Shown piece by piece: positions 10,762 to 21,691 of a DNA stretch of 64,000 bases. Origin of the DNA: Tenebrio molitor (taxonomy: Eukaryota; Arthropoda; Insecta; Coleoptera; Tenebrionidae). A program made the translations under genes and the position numbers. Positions within the stretch are counted from its first letter, which is position 1, and each line of letters opens with the position of its first letter. The notes under the pieces are model-generated. The model made no database searches. It worked only from the letters and a program-made list of their open reading frames with translations, and was not told where the DNA came from. The stretch lies in assembly GCF_963966145.1 (NCBI RefSeq), contig NC_091049.1, positions 7,440,001 to 7,504,000 of the forward strand. The letters are read 5' to 3'.

Positions 10762-10767
10762 CAATTA
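10759..10767 (+). promoter_or_regulatory. candidate leaky stop (UAG CAA UUA) joining ORF1 to ORF2
   Basis: The ORF1 stop TAG is followed directly by CAATTA. UAG-CAR-YYA is the well-known leaky stop context first defined in tobacco mosaic virus. ORF2 is in the same frame, has no ATG before the endonuclease domain begins, and no further stop intervenes. Readthrough would therefore give an ORF1-ORF2 fusion at low frequency. Reinitiation is the alternative. Confidence 0.55.
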
Positions 10768-11524
10768 GTATCAGTTTCTTACAGTCTCTCGCCCGAAGCG
10801 TCTCTATCGTCCATTCATAATCAGGGGAAAAATGTTTCAATCTATTATCAGAACGTTCGCGGTCTCAACACTAAGCTAACACAGTTGTATAATGCTATCT
10901 CATCCTGCAGTTATGACTTTATTGCTTTAACTGAAACATGGCTTAATGATTCCGTTTTAGATTGTGAGTTGTGCAACAATAATAACTACTATACTCTCAG
11001 ATCCGACAGAGATTTAACGAAAATGAATTTATCTAGAGGTGGCGGTGTCCTTTTGGCGAGTAGGCGTGAGTTTATAGTAGATAGGTTGGATCTTTCATTG
11101 GATGGGTTTGACGATCTGCAATTTACGGACATTCTAGGAGTAAAAATTGTTTGTCACAAGTTCTGTCTTTACATGTTTCTAGTTTATATTCATCCCAAGT
11201 CAACACTGCAAGAGTATGATTTGTTGTTTCAATTGCTTGGGCAGCTGAACTATATTCAGGGTAAAAATGTCATGATACTAGGTGACTTTAATATACCAGC
11301 TTACACCCTTGATATGACTATTACTTCTATCCATGATGGTAAAACCTCAGTTTTGTTCAATTTCCTACAATTCTATAATCTGCATCAATATAATAGAGTG
11401 CCTAACAACTTCGATAGATATCTTGATCTTGTTTTGTGTAATAAGGAATGCGCCGTTTTTAAGGCAGTCGATGTTCTTATATCAGAAGATTTACATCATC
11501 CTTCTCTTTTAATGAATTTAAGTC

Positions 11525-11746
11525 TGTTGATGTATTTCTCATTTTATACTTACAATTTAATAACAGTACTTTTATTTTGTTTAGGTTGGTACTAAAACCA
11601 ACGAGTAGATGTAACTAAGGAAAAACCTGGTATACGCCATAGACACTAACTTGAAACTTGTAGATGGAAAAACAACACGTTCACGTTTGAATAAACAGTT
11701 TTAGCTTTTAAATCAAAACAGTCGGCCTTATTAGAAAATCCCAACA
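11525..11746 (+). repeat. Copia 5' LTR
   Basis: It is 222 bp, starting TGTTGATG and ending CCCAACA. It contains CAA in TTACAATTTAATAAC, which the 3' LTR lacks. Confidence 0.95.
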
Positions 11747-11765
11747 GGTTATGGGCTACAGTGCG
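11747..11765 (+). promoter_or_regulatory. Copia primer binding site
   Basis: GGTTATGGGC follows the 5' LTR directly. It resembles the Drosophila copia primer site, which pairs with an internal fragment of initiator tRNA-Met rather than the intact 3' end. Confidence 0.6.
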
Positions 11766-11880
11766 TATTAAAAAGAAAGTGCACTAACGGGAAAATATAA
11801 TTTGGCGTACTGGTTGAAGTAATCTCCGCAAGTCCAATTTTGAGGTTAAGGAATCCACGAGGTGAACCAAAGAAGAAACA

Positions 11881-14800
11881 ATGGATTCGTCAAGAATAAT
11901 TAACGTTGGACTATTGGAAGGGAAAGCAAATTGGACTACGTGGAAATACAAAATTTCCGTCTGTCTACGAGGAGTCTCCGGAGCAATGGATGTTGTCCAA
12001 GGCAGGTTAGTGGCACCTAATACACTACAAGAAGATGCTACCGCTGCCCAAACAGCGACGTACAAAAGTGCATTAGAAGTATTCAATAAAGCAGACAGCA
12101 ATGCCTTGATTATCTTAACCACGAACATGTCAGATGAAACCTTGCAGAAGATAATGCGATTCACGACGTCGCGAGAAGTATGGCTGGAACTTCACAAGTT
12201 GTTTGACGGCGTTTCTGAGGACAAAGTCTACAACCTCTGCTTACAATTCTTTGGATTTAAGAGGAATCCTGAAGTTGACATCGCATCACATATTTCAAAA
12301 TTGAAAACACTATGGAGCGAGTTGAAGCAGGAGATGATGAAAGATGAAGCGAACCTGGAACTACCAGACTTATTTCTGATCTGTAAAATTCTGGGAACAC
12401 TACCAGATGACTATTTTTCATTCAAGTCTAGCTGGATGTTAATGTCAAAAAGTGACAGAACAGTCGATAATCTGACAAATCAATTGTGTACATATGAACG
12501 AGCCTTAGGGACCAAGGAGGACGAATCTTCTGATCAGAAAGCTCTGGTTGTAAACTCGTCGAAGCAGGCATCGCAGCAAGCGAATGTAGTCGATTCCAAG
12601 AAGAAAAAGAAGCTGATTTGTCATTATTGTAAGAAGCCAAATCACACCGTGAAAGTGTGTAGAAAGTGGATAGCTGATGGCAGGCCACCGAAATCGAGCA
12701 ATCCGGAACCAGGTACGAACATGACACTCGTTTCTATTACATCAACTGTGATGAATTCTGAAAGCAGTAATAAAGACTGGTATGTAGATAATGGCGCGAC
12801 AAGTCATATCACAAATGACAAAAATTCGTTCAGAACACTTGAACCATTTTCAACAACACATTCAGTAACCACAGCGAATGGTGAGAAAATTGAAGCCATT
12901 GGAAAAGGTACAGTGGAGATTGAAGCAGCAGTTGGAGGAAGATGGAACAAAATCACTCTGACAGATGTTTGGTGCGTTCCAAGTATTCAGAAGAATTTGT
13001 TCTCCGTTCTTGCAGCACAAGATAAACGTCAAAATAGCGAGTTCATCTCAACCACAGAAACTTGCAATTTCAAAATCGACGGATTAGTCCAGCTGATAGG
13101 AGTTCGTGATCGATTTGGAGGACTTTATAAGTTGGCCGTGAGAAGTACGAAAACCAGCTCACTCGATGAAGTCAATGTCACAGGTACAAATAATCTCTTG
13201 CAGCTATATCATGAGAGATTCGGACATCAGAATAAGCGCCATGTGAAGTCGCTACTGAGCAAGGAGCTGAACATCAAAGTGGAAATGGACAGTGAACTGT
13301 GTGAAGGCTGTATGTACGGAAAAGCTCATCGCCTACCATTTGGCACTAGAACGAAGACAACAAAAGCAGGAGAGCGAGTTCACACAGATGTATGCGGACC
13401 ATTTCAGGAATCGATGTCAGGATTTAAATATTTTGTGCTCTTCAAGGACGATTACACAAAATTCAGGACGATTTATTTCTTGAAAGAAAAATCAGAAGTT
13501 GCAGAGAAGCTGAGTCAGTTTTTAGCTGAAACAAAAACTGTTGGACATGTGATCAAAGAACTTCTGAGTGACAATGGGAAGGAGTTTGACAACAAGGACG
13601 TTAGAAGTATGCTTCAAAAGGAAGGTATTATTCAACGTCTAACGATGCCATACACCCCACAACAAAACGGCTGTAGCGAAAGAGAGAATCGCACAGTCGT
13701 CGAAACAGCAAGGGCAATTATGCATGCCCACGGAAACATTCCGCAGACACTCTGGGCTGAAATAGTTCGTTCAGCGAACTACATCTTGAATCGCACGGGA
13801 CCTTCAAACGTGCCAGGAACATCTCCATATGAACTGTGGTACGGTAAGAAACCGGGACTGAAACACTTACGTGTAATAGGCTCCACTTGCTATGTTCATG
13901 TTCCGAAGCAAACCAGAAAAAAGATGGACCCAAAAGCCACTAAAGGTATTCTCATTGGCTACGATCATGATGACGGATACAGGATCTTCGACAAAGAGGA
14001 ATGCAAACTCATTAGATCACGAGATGTCGTATTTGAAGAGAAAACGCTTGAGCACACGAAAAGTGTGATTATTCCAGAAGATGATTCAACGTCTAAACAG
14101 GAAATTCAAGCTGATCGCGATGATGAACTCACCGATGACGATGAAGAGGAGCAGGAAACCGAAGATACGTCAATTTCTGGAACTTCCGAGTCAGATTGCG
14201 AGCACAACGCCGACAGGACCACACGATGTCTACGGAACAGATCGACTCTGAAAGCGCCAGAGAAACTGCAAGACTACGTGATGCATCTTGCAACGTCACT
14301 TGAGGAACCAGAAACTTACGGCGAGGCCATGAAGTCGGATCAAAAGGATTACTGGAAAGAAGCCATGGACCGTGAAATGAAGGCTCTTCAAGAAAACGAG
14401 ACTTGGGAGCTAGTGGACTTACCTCAAGGAAAAAGGGCTATTTCAAACAAATGGGTCTACAAAGTGAAAACCAACGCCGATGGATCAATCGATAAGTTCA
14501 AGGCGAGACTGGTCATCAAGGGCTATTCACAGCAAAGAGGAATTGACTATGACGAAACTTTCAGTCCAGTAGCCAGGAAGTCTACTATTCGAACGTTACT
14601 CAGTGTTGCCGCAAATGAAGGTATGAAACTTGCACAGATTGACGTTTCAACGGCTTTTCTCTATGGTGACTTGAAGGAAACCATATACATGCAACAACCT
14701 GAAGGACACGGTGATGGATCTGGGAGAGTATGTCGACTAAAGAAAAGTTTGTATGGGCTGAAACAAGCCCCTCGTTGCTGGAATGAGAAGTTTAGCAATT

Positions 14801-15846
14801 ACATCATTAAATTGGGTTTTCGAAGGAGCGAAGTGGATCCTTGTCTTTTTGTTAGGCAAACAGGCTCCACAAAAATGTTCTTCGTCCTTTATGTTGATGA
14901 TGGTTTAATTGCAGCCAATGACGAACAGGAACTTCAACAATTTATCGATGACTTAGGACGAAAGTTCAAAATAACTGCTAAACCTGCGTCGTTTTTCCTG
15001 GGACTGGAAATCAATCGAGAAGAAGACGGCTCGGTGAGGGTGAGTCAAACCCACTACACCGAAAAACTGTTAGAACGATTCAACATGAGTAACTGCAAAG
15101 CAGTGACTACTCCAATCGTCAAGGACAATGACACAGAAGAAAGCTCTCGAAACTCCGAGTTTCCATACAGACAAGCCGTGGGAGCATTGATGTTCCTCAT
15201 GTGTGGGACACGTCCGGATATTGCGTACGCACTCAGCGTGGTATCCAGAAATCTTGAGAATCCAACAGATCGAGACGTAGTTAGGGTCAAGAGGATTTTG
15301 CGGTACCTGAGAGGTACAACGAACTGTGGGCTTCTTTACAAGAACAACCAAGCAAAGGGGGTTTTTGAATGCTACAGCGATGCAGATCATGGTGGTGACC
15401 TTAGCACGGGGCGTTCGACCTCTGGTGTACTGTGCCTCCACTCTGGGGCCCCTATTTCCTGGATGAGCCAAAGACAATCTTCCGTTGCCATATCCACAAC
15501 TGAAGCTGAAGTTGTAGCTGCCAGCGAAGCTGCCAGGGAGATCATCTGGATCAAGAGGATTTTAACTGAACTGGACCAATTGAAAGCAACACCTACATTA
15601 CAAATCGACAATGAAGCTGCTATTCGACTTGCCCAGAATCCCGAGTTCCATCGAAGAACGAAGCATATTCGTATCAGACATTTTTTTGTTCGCGAATTAG
15701 TAACTGCTGGAGAGATTATGGTTTCAAAAGTAGATTCTGAAAAACAGCTCGCGGACATATTAACAAAACCATTGTTTTCAACCCGATTTAGAGATTTGTG
15801 TAACGACATGGGAATCTGTAAGTTATTAAATAAGGGAGAGTGTTGA
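11881..15846 (+). CDS. Copia gag-pol polyprotein, intact (1321 aa)
   Basis: Domains in order: gag of UBN2 type (about 1-230); zinc knuckle CHYCKKPNHTVKVC (about 247-260); aspartic protease with DNGATSH (about 303); GAG-pre-integrase HHCC region with HERFGH and CEGCMYGKAH; rve integrase with D near 503, SDNGKEF near 563 and SERENRT near 600; reverse transcriptase with YVDD near 1003; RNase H with YSDADHGGD near 1165 and a terminal HIRIRHFFVRE...ADILTKPL. No stop or shift is seen and catalytic residues are present, so the element may be active. The stop TGA (15844-15846) lies inside the first six bases of the 3' LTR. Confidence 0.95.
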   Translation: MDSSRIINVGLLEGKANWTTWKYKISVCLRGVSGAMDVVQGRLVAPNTLQEDATAAQTATYKSALEVFNKADSNALIILTTNMSDETLQKIMRFTTSREVWLELHKLFDGVSEDKVYNLCLQFFGFKRNPEVDIASHISKLKTLWSELKQEMMKDEANLELPDLFLICKILGTLPDDYFSFKSSWMLMSKSDRTVDNLTNQLCTYERALGTKEDESSDQKALVVNSSKQASQQANVVDSKKKKKLICHYCKKPNHTVKVCRKWIADGRPPKSSNPEPGTNMTLVSITSTVMNSESSNKDWYVDNGATSHITNDKNSFRTLEPFSTTHSVTTANGEKIEAIGKGTVEIEAAVGGRWNKITLTDVWCVPSIQKNLFSVLAAQDKRQNSEFISTTETCNFKIDGLVQLIGVRDRFGGLYKLAVRSTKTSSLDEVNVTGTNNLLQLYHERFGHQNKRHVKSLLSKELNIKVEMDSELCEGCMYGKAHRLPFGTRTKTTKAGERVHTDVCGPFQESMSGFKYFVLFKDDYTKFRTIYFLKEKSEVAEKLSQFLAETKTVGHVIKELLSDNGKEFDNKDVRSMLQKEGIIQRLTMPYTPQQNGCSERENRTVVETARAIMHAHGNIPQTLWAEIVRSANYILNRTGPSNVPGTSPYELWYGKKPGLKHLRVIGSTCYVHVPKQTRKKMDPKATKGILIGYDHDDGYRIFDKEECKLIRSRDVVFEEKTLEHTKSVIIPEDDSTSKQEIQADRDDELTDDDEEEQETEDTSISGTSESDCEHNADRTTRCLRNRSTLKAPEKLQDYVMHLATSLEEPETYGEAMKSDQKDYWKEAMDREMKALQENETWELVDLPQGKRAISNKWVYKVKTNADGSIDKFKARLVIKGYSQQRGIDYDETFSPVARKSTIRTLLSVAANEGMKLAQIDVSTAFLYGDLKETIYMQQPEGHGDGSGRVCRLKKSLYGLKQAPRCWNEKFSNYIIKLGFRRSEVDPCLFVRQTGSTKMFFVLYVDDGLIAANDEQELQQFIDDLGRKFKITAKPASFFLGLEINREEDGSVRVSQTHYTEKLLERFNMSNCKAVTTPIVKDNDTEESSRNSEFPYRQAVGALMFLMCGTRPDIAYALSVVSRNLENPTDRDVVRVKRILRYLRGTTNCGLLYKNNQAKGVFECYSDADHGGDLSTGRSTSGVLCLHSGAPISWMSQRQSSVAISTTEAEVVAASEAAREIIWIKRILTELDQLKATPTLQIDNEAAIRLAQNPEFHRRTKHIRIRHFFVRELVTAGEIMVSKVDSEKQLADILTKPLFSTRFRDLCNDMGICKLLNKGEC
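15832..15840 (+). promoter_or_regulatory. Copia polypurine tract
   Basis: AAGGGAGAG abuts the 3' LTR and would prime plus-strand DNA synthesis. It overlaps the last codons of the polyprotein. Confidence 0.8.
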
Positions 15847-16059
15847 TGTATTTCTCATTTTATACTTATTTAATAACAGTACTTTTATTTTGTTTAGGTT
15901 GGTACTAAAACCAACGAGTAGATGTAACTAAGGAAAAACCTGATATACGCCATAGACACTAACTTGAAACTTGTAGATGGTAAAACAACACGTTCACGTT
16001 TGAATAAACAGTTTTAGCTTTTAAATCAAAACAGTCGGCCTTATTAGAAAATCCCAACA
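15841..16059 (+). repeat. Copia 3' LTR
   Basis: It is 219 bp, TGTTGATG...CCCAACA, nearly identical to the 5' LTR. Confidence 0.95.
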
Positions 16060-18163
16060 AAGTCTTAACGTGTCAACAGTTAAATCCTTCAGCAATAAAA
16101 ACTTTAAGAGATGGAATTTCAGGAAAGCTGATCTTCACATGTTATATAAGAAAATTGCATCCACAGAATGGTCTTTTTTGGAAGACTGCACCAATGTTGA
16201 CATAGCCTGCTCTCTATTTTACAACAAATTTAACAACTTATTAGATACGTGTGTCCCAAAAAGTTGCAGCGGTTGCAATGGTTGCTATCCGCCCTGGTTC
16301 AACTCATCGATTATTAAAAATATTAAACGGAAATGGCAAATTTGTCGTCAATACAAAATTAATAACAATCCCGTAACATGCCAGATATTCAAAACGATCC
16401 GCTCGCAAATTAAACACGACATCAAGCAGGCGTATAAGGTTTATATTGACAGTATTGAAGGTAGCATTAGAACTGACCCAAAAAAATTTTGGTCTCACGT
16501 TAATAGCATCAAAAACTCTAAGAGTGTTCCAGGTCGCATGTCATATTTAAATAATCAATTTCAAGATCCAAACGACATCGTCAATGCTTTTGCAGATTTC
16601 TTCCAACAGTGCTACACTGCTTCGGGAGTTTTCACTGGCCGGGACGTTATTCATTCTGATACTAATAATGTAAACACTCCTTTCATATCTGAATCAGACG
16701 TAACATCAGCCCTAAAGAAACTTAAACCCAAATTAACGGCTGGTCCCGATAATATTCCTGCGTTTCTCTTAAAAGACTGTGCCTCAGTCCTAGCGTATCC
16801 CTTGCAGTTGGTGTTTAATCTTGCTCTCAAAACCTGCAAATTCCCTGAAATATGGAAATTATCAAGTATCTCGCCAATCTTCAAAAAAGGCAACAGAACT
16901 CAAGTAGAAAATTATCGACCAATATCTCTTATTTGCAACTTCTCTAAGGTGTTTGAATCCATCCTGTATGACACTTTGTTTGCAAGCGTTCGCAACACGA
17001 TCTCCGAATTTCAACACGGCTTCGTTAGTGGCCGTTCTACAGTAACTAACTTGTGCTCCTTTACGCAATTTGTTGCTGAATGTTTTGATGCCAGGCTACA
17101 GGTTGATGTGGTCTATACCGACTTCTCTAAAGCTTTCGACCGGTTGGATCACCGCATTCTGTTATGCAAACTTCGGGAATTTGGTCTCTCAGAATCATTG
17201 TTGCAATTCTTCGAATCTTACCTTGGGAGCAGAAAGCAATTTGTAATGTGTAACGGATTTAGATCTAAAGAAATCACTGTATCATCTGGAGTTCCGCAGG
17301 GCTCTGTTCTTGGACCTCTGTTTTTTATCATGTTTATTAACGACATCAGTGTAAATATCGAGTCCAATATTCTCATGTATGCGGATGATCTTAAAGTGTA
17401 CAGAAAAATATCTAACACACATGACTGTGAAATGCTGCAGCGAGATATTATTAGGATACAAGAGTGGTGCAAATGTAATAATCTGTTTTTAAATGTTCAA
17501 AAATGTCATGCTATGTCCTACACGAATAAATCCACAACAATCCTCTTTGATTACCACATAGATCACTGTTTGCTTACTAGAGACAACATGATCTGCGACC
17601 TAGGAATTACTTTTGATACAAGATTAACATTTTCAAATCATATAAATGTTATAGTCTCCGGGGCACTGCGATCTCTGGGATTCATTATAAGATGCACTAA
17701 AAATTTCAGTGATATCAGATCATTGAAAATGTTATATTTTGCCTTTGTTCGTTCTCGTCTCGAATATGGAAGTATTATCTGGTCTTCAAATTGCCAGACA
17801 CACATTCAAAATCTGGAAAAAGTCCAGCGTCGTTTTCTTAAGTTCTTGGCCCATAGAATTGATGGTACTTATCCCGAAAGGGGTCGCTCGCAATCTGAAC
17901 TCCTTGAGCGTTTCGAATGTCAGGATCTTAAGACTAGATGCGTGAACGCTTCAATGAGCTTTCTTCGTAATCTGATACATTACCGTATAGATTGTAGTAA
18001 TCTTTTGAGCAAGCTCTACTTTCTGGTTCCCCGCCTGACCTCCCGAAACCATGTATGCTTTTACCTACCTACTCCGCGTATTGATGTTCAGAAACATTCT
18101 CCTTTATATACCATGTGCGAAAATTATAACGTACATCAACATGCGTTTGACATCTTTCGGTAA

Positions 18164-18268
18164 TGTTATCTGTATGTATTTCTTTTCTCTTGCTATTCTC
18201 CTATCCCTTAATTGGACTTGTTCTGTGGGATAGACGTATTCTAATAATAATAATAATAATAATAATAT
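18164..18268 (+). repeat. 3' UTR and (TAA)n tail of the CR1-like element
   Basis: A short 3' UTR ends in about nine TAA/AAT repeats (18240-18268). Microsatellite tails instead of poly(A) are typical of several non-LTR clades, including I and CR1 types. Confidence 0.7.
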
Positions 18269-18574
18269 GAATACAGTAGAGCGGAAAAAACAAAGAAGAA
18301 TACCTACAATGGAAGTTAAATAATGTTTTAATGGTAACAGTGAACTTATATACTAGGTGAGGCAGATGGGGCTGGGGGGTACAGAAGGTGTTCTGGGCGT
18401 CCTTGAGGTTCCTGTGGATGGATGGTTCTGCTACTGGGTTGTTCTTTTTTCTTCTGGGTCCTGTTGTTCACGTGTCTGGAATGGAGAAAAAAGAGCAGAA
18501 AGAGAACAAGGGAGGTTAGAAGGGCTTACCGGGGTAGATGTCCTGAATCCCGGTAGTCCTGGCGTCTTCGACGG

Positions 18575-20154
18575 CTACCGCATGGTCAAGGGGGTTGAGT
18601 CCACAAGCTCCTGGAGGTCGTCTGGTAGGTCGGTGTAGGCTGGTGACAGGAGAGCTGTTGGCGGGTGTTTTAGCTTGCGCTTGGGAATTTTCGGGATTCT
18701 GTTGAGGAGGCGGCCGTCTCGTGACGGGTATTTAAACGAGGTGGACAGGGTTTGGATGGCGAGGGCGTTGTTGGAGTTTAGGGTGCGTGTCACGTAGCGG
18801 CTCTGGAGTTCTTTGAGGCGGGATTGTGTTGGTTTCCTGGTGGAAGTTGTCGGAGGGGAACCTGTCGGGGAGTCGAAAGATCCTGCGGAGATTTGGCGGA
18901 GGAGGGCCGGGTATAGGGTGGCGTAGATGGGGGCGCGGTATTCGATGACGGGACGGATGAAGGATTTGTAGGTGTGGTACAGGGTTTTCGGATCGCCCCC
19001 ACGGATGCGCCCTCGAATTCTGTACAGGAGGTAGGCTCGGTTGCGGGATTTTTTGAGGGTTTCTTTGACGTCCTGGTTGAGGGTGCAATTTTTGGAAAAG
19101 GTGACGCCGAGGTAGCGGATGTGTTGAAGTTTGGGGATGGCCTGGTTGTTGAGTAGGAGATGGGGGGCTTGGTGGCGGGACCTGGCTCCGGAGTAGGACA
19201 TTAAGATGGACTGGGATTTGAGAGGGTTTGGCTTGATTCTCCAGGTGTGTGTCCAGGTGGTGATGTCGTTCAGATGGCCCTGTAGGATCCTGGCGGCGAT
19301 CGCGGGGTTTCTCTGGCTTGTCCACACGGCGGTGTCGTCGGCGAAGAGTCTGGTCTTCGTCCGGGGGGCATCTGTAACAGGAAAATCTCTGCAGTATACA
19401 ATGCAGAGAAGGGGGGGAAAGGATGGAACCCTGAAGGACCCCTGCTTGAAGAACGATTGGGCGGGACTTGATGTTCTGGATTTTGACGCTGCAGGTCATC
19501 TAAAAGGAAGTGTGTTTTTAATGGGACGTGATCGGAAGTGACGGTTGTTCCTATGCTGCAATGGGGGTACAAGAAGGGGACGAAGTTTTCTGTTGAGAGG
19601 ATGTGATCTGTGATGGAACAACCTGTGTGACTTAAAAAAGTGGGATCGGTGTTGTGCAGACGGCACAGCGGAAGAGTGGTTATAAGGGAGTTCAGTGACC
19701 TGCCGTTGGGGTTCGTTCGAGTGTCACCGCAGTCTGTGTGACGAGCGTTAAAATCTCCGAGGACGATTGCAAAGTTATGTTGGGCCGCGTAGCGAAGCAG
19801 ATCAGCGGAAACTCTGTCTTGGGGGCGGTTGTAGTAGGAGATGATTAGGATGGACATGATTTGGAGGTGCAGGTTGACTGCGACGGCTTCTAGATGGTTG
19901 AGGTGGTTAGGGAGTGTGTGGGGGGTGGAGGCAAGGTTTTGGGCGACGAGGAGGGCGACGCCGCCGCTGCGGGTGGGATTAATTTCAGAGTTCCTCTGAT
20001 AGCAGTGAAATTTTGAAACGACGATTGATTTTACCGTGTGAGTTTCCGAGATGGCCAGAATTGAAATTTTATCCTGCGCGAGAAAATTTTTCAGGGGATT
20101 GAATTTACGATTTATGCCGCAGATATTTATGCATCCCATTTGTATGGGAGCCAT
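18575..20154 (-). pseudogene. Jockey-like ORF2: endonuclease joined to the C-terminal half of RT
   Basis: The frame opens at 20154 with an EEP endonuclease (AISETH, GGVALLVAQN, GDFNARHTDCGD, TSDHVPLKTHF). At about 19500 the text jumps straight to RT sequence just upstream of GVLQGSILSP, so the fingers and first catalytic Asp region are deleted. A run of seven Cs (19412-19418) then shifts the frame before the FADDTAVW active site near 19340. From there to the stop at 18575 the thumb and C-terminal region are open. No active RT can be made. Confidence 0.8.
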
Positions 20155-20203
20155 TTATGCGTGACAGTTGAAAAAAAAGGGGGGGGGGGAGGTGGGGGCC
20201 ACT

Positions 20204-21437
20204 TCACTGGTCGAAAGTGAAGTGGATTTTGTGGCCGGAGTGGGACACTTTGGTCACGACGTTGAAGACCGATTTTGACGTGTTTTCGAGAATGGATTGA
20301 ATTTTGGACCTCTGCATGGGGAAGAGGTCGAACAGAGTCTTGGTCATGAAGGTGAGCAAGCTCTTGATGATGGTTATGGTGGCGTCGTTCTCGGATGGGT
20401 TCGACTCGGTGTCGGCCGATTCGACGATTGCGGTTAGGGGGTCAACGATTTTAACCGGGAGGACGGGGGTTTCGTCGGTCACTTGGATCTTTTTGAAGCT
20501 GGGGCATGCGCGCGACCATGCAGGGTGGGGGCCATTACAGGTAGAGCAGGAGGGCTCTTTCGCGGGGCATCTGTTTGGCAGGTGGCTTTCAGGGCAGATG
20601 GGTTTGTTGGTGCAGTCGGCCTGACCGTGGCCGAATTGGAAGCACCTGGGGCACTACAAGGGGTGTGAGGTCTCGCACTCGAAGGTGCGGCCGTAGAGGG
20701 CGACACCGTTGATGAGCATGTCGTCGACGGTTTTATTGTCGGTAGATAAGACGCGGATGAAAGACGTGGCGCGGTTGGTTTTCCTGGAGATTATTCTCCA
20801 GGCCTTCCCGATAGAGAGTGAGGGGCAGAGGGTGCCAATGTCATCAGCAGGGATGTCCTGTGGGACGTCGCGGATGACCACCGAGAAGGTGGGTTTTTTG
20901 GAGGCAGACGAGAGGCCGGCGGTTTTGCGGTTGATGGGGGCATAATTTATGGAGGTGCTGTTGGCGGCGACCTGAAGGGTCTTGAGAAAATTGGGGGCGC
21001 GGGGGGTGTTTGTGATTAGAGCGCGGTTTTGTTGTAATTGACTCGCAGCCGCACCGATTTTAGACCGAGAGTGGTGACTACAAAGTTGTAAAAGGCCTTC
21101 TGTTGGCTGGGATTTCTTTAACGGTATATTTATAATCGGGGGCGGGTTGACTAGTTTGGGTTCGCGGGGTGTTGCTTGTTGTGGATAATGCCGGGGATGA
21201 GGCCCTCGAGGATGAGGGTGATTCATCGGGGGTTGGGGAGCGTTTAGTTTTAGTGGGTTTGGACTCACCGGATCGTTGAAGGGTCCTCGACCTGGTTGTG
21301 GGGGTTTTGGGGGCCTCAGCGGTGGTCCTCGGCTTCATCTCTTCGGATGTTTGGGGCACTTTGTTTGAGGTTGGTGAATCAATTAAAGTTACTTTAACTT
21401 TCTGTTTTCGGCGGCGCGAGGAGCTTCGAGCTTCCAT
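20204..21437 (-). pseudogene. Jockey-like ORF1 (gag, PRE_C2HC plus CCHC), broken
   Basis: The start at 21437 gives a basic, Ser/Pro-rich N-terminus. A frameshift near 21080-21100 separates it from a PRE_C2HC-like domain (FSVVIRDVPQDIPADDI..., ending FECET). A single in-frame TAG near 20657 precedes three zinc knuckles (CPRCFQFGHGQADC, CPESHLPNRC, CSTCNGPHPAWSRAC), after which the frame runs to 20204. The domain order is that of Jockey-clade gag proteins. Confidence 0.75.
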
Positions 21438-21691
21438 GCTCGCCCGACACTATTACCGTAAGGACACTTCACTGCACTTTCACTCCGACACACGTCCGAC
21501 ACGTTCGGGTGTTCAAGGTAGAATGCTTCTCTTCTCTGGGGTTGGAACTCATGGTCTTATACTTTTCCCGTCGGGAGGTCTCGGTTCTTGTCGGCCGGTA
21601 CTGCTTGTTCCGGGGGTAGTTCAAGAGGGGGTGATGCGTGGGCCGGTGAGGGTGGCGCGACTGGAGCGCTACTCTGGTGGACGCTCGGGTT

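Larger units (their letters stand above)
11525..16059 (+). mobile_element. full-length Copia retrotransposon with AAGTC target duplication
   Basis: The element has two LTRs (11525-11746 and 15841-16059), a primer binding site, one long gag-pol ORF and a polypurine tract. The 5-bp direct repeat AAGTC at 11520-11524 and 16060-16064 marks the target site inside the non-LTR ORF2. The LTRs differ by two substitutions and one 3-bp indel by my reading, which means a very recent insertion. Confidence 0.95.
10762..18163 (+). pseudogene. non-LTR retrotransposon ORF2 (EN plus RT), split by a Copia insertion
   Basis: The two parts are 10762-11524 and 16065-18163. Across the Copia element, and counting one copy of the AAGTC duplication, the frame is unbroken, giving about 953 codons. 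The first part is an apurinic-type endonuclease (YYQNVRGLNTKL, LTETWL, GGGVLLAS, GDFN). The second holds the RT with GVPQGSVLGPLFF and the catalytic YADDLKVY, followed by a C-terminal domain. The family is CR1/Jockey-like. Apart from the insertion I see no stop or shift, so the host element was intact when Copia landed. The first frame now reads into the LTR and stops at 11595. Confidence 0.85.
18269..21691 (-). mobile_element. decayed Jockey-like non-LTR retrotransposon, internally deleted
   Basis: This minus-strand block is clearly more GC-rich than its neighbours. It carries a gag-like ORF1 (20204-21437) and a shortened ORF2 (18575-20154). The 5' end abuts Polinton polymerase sequence at about 21691. 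The 3' end lies somewhere in 18270-18400; no poly(A) is visible there. Confidence 0.75.

Noticed and set aside
20479..21268. Pro/Ser-rich frames on both strands of the GC-rich block
   Set aside because: High GC content opens several frames. Only the frame with PRE_C2HC and CCHC knuckles has family support.
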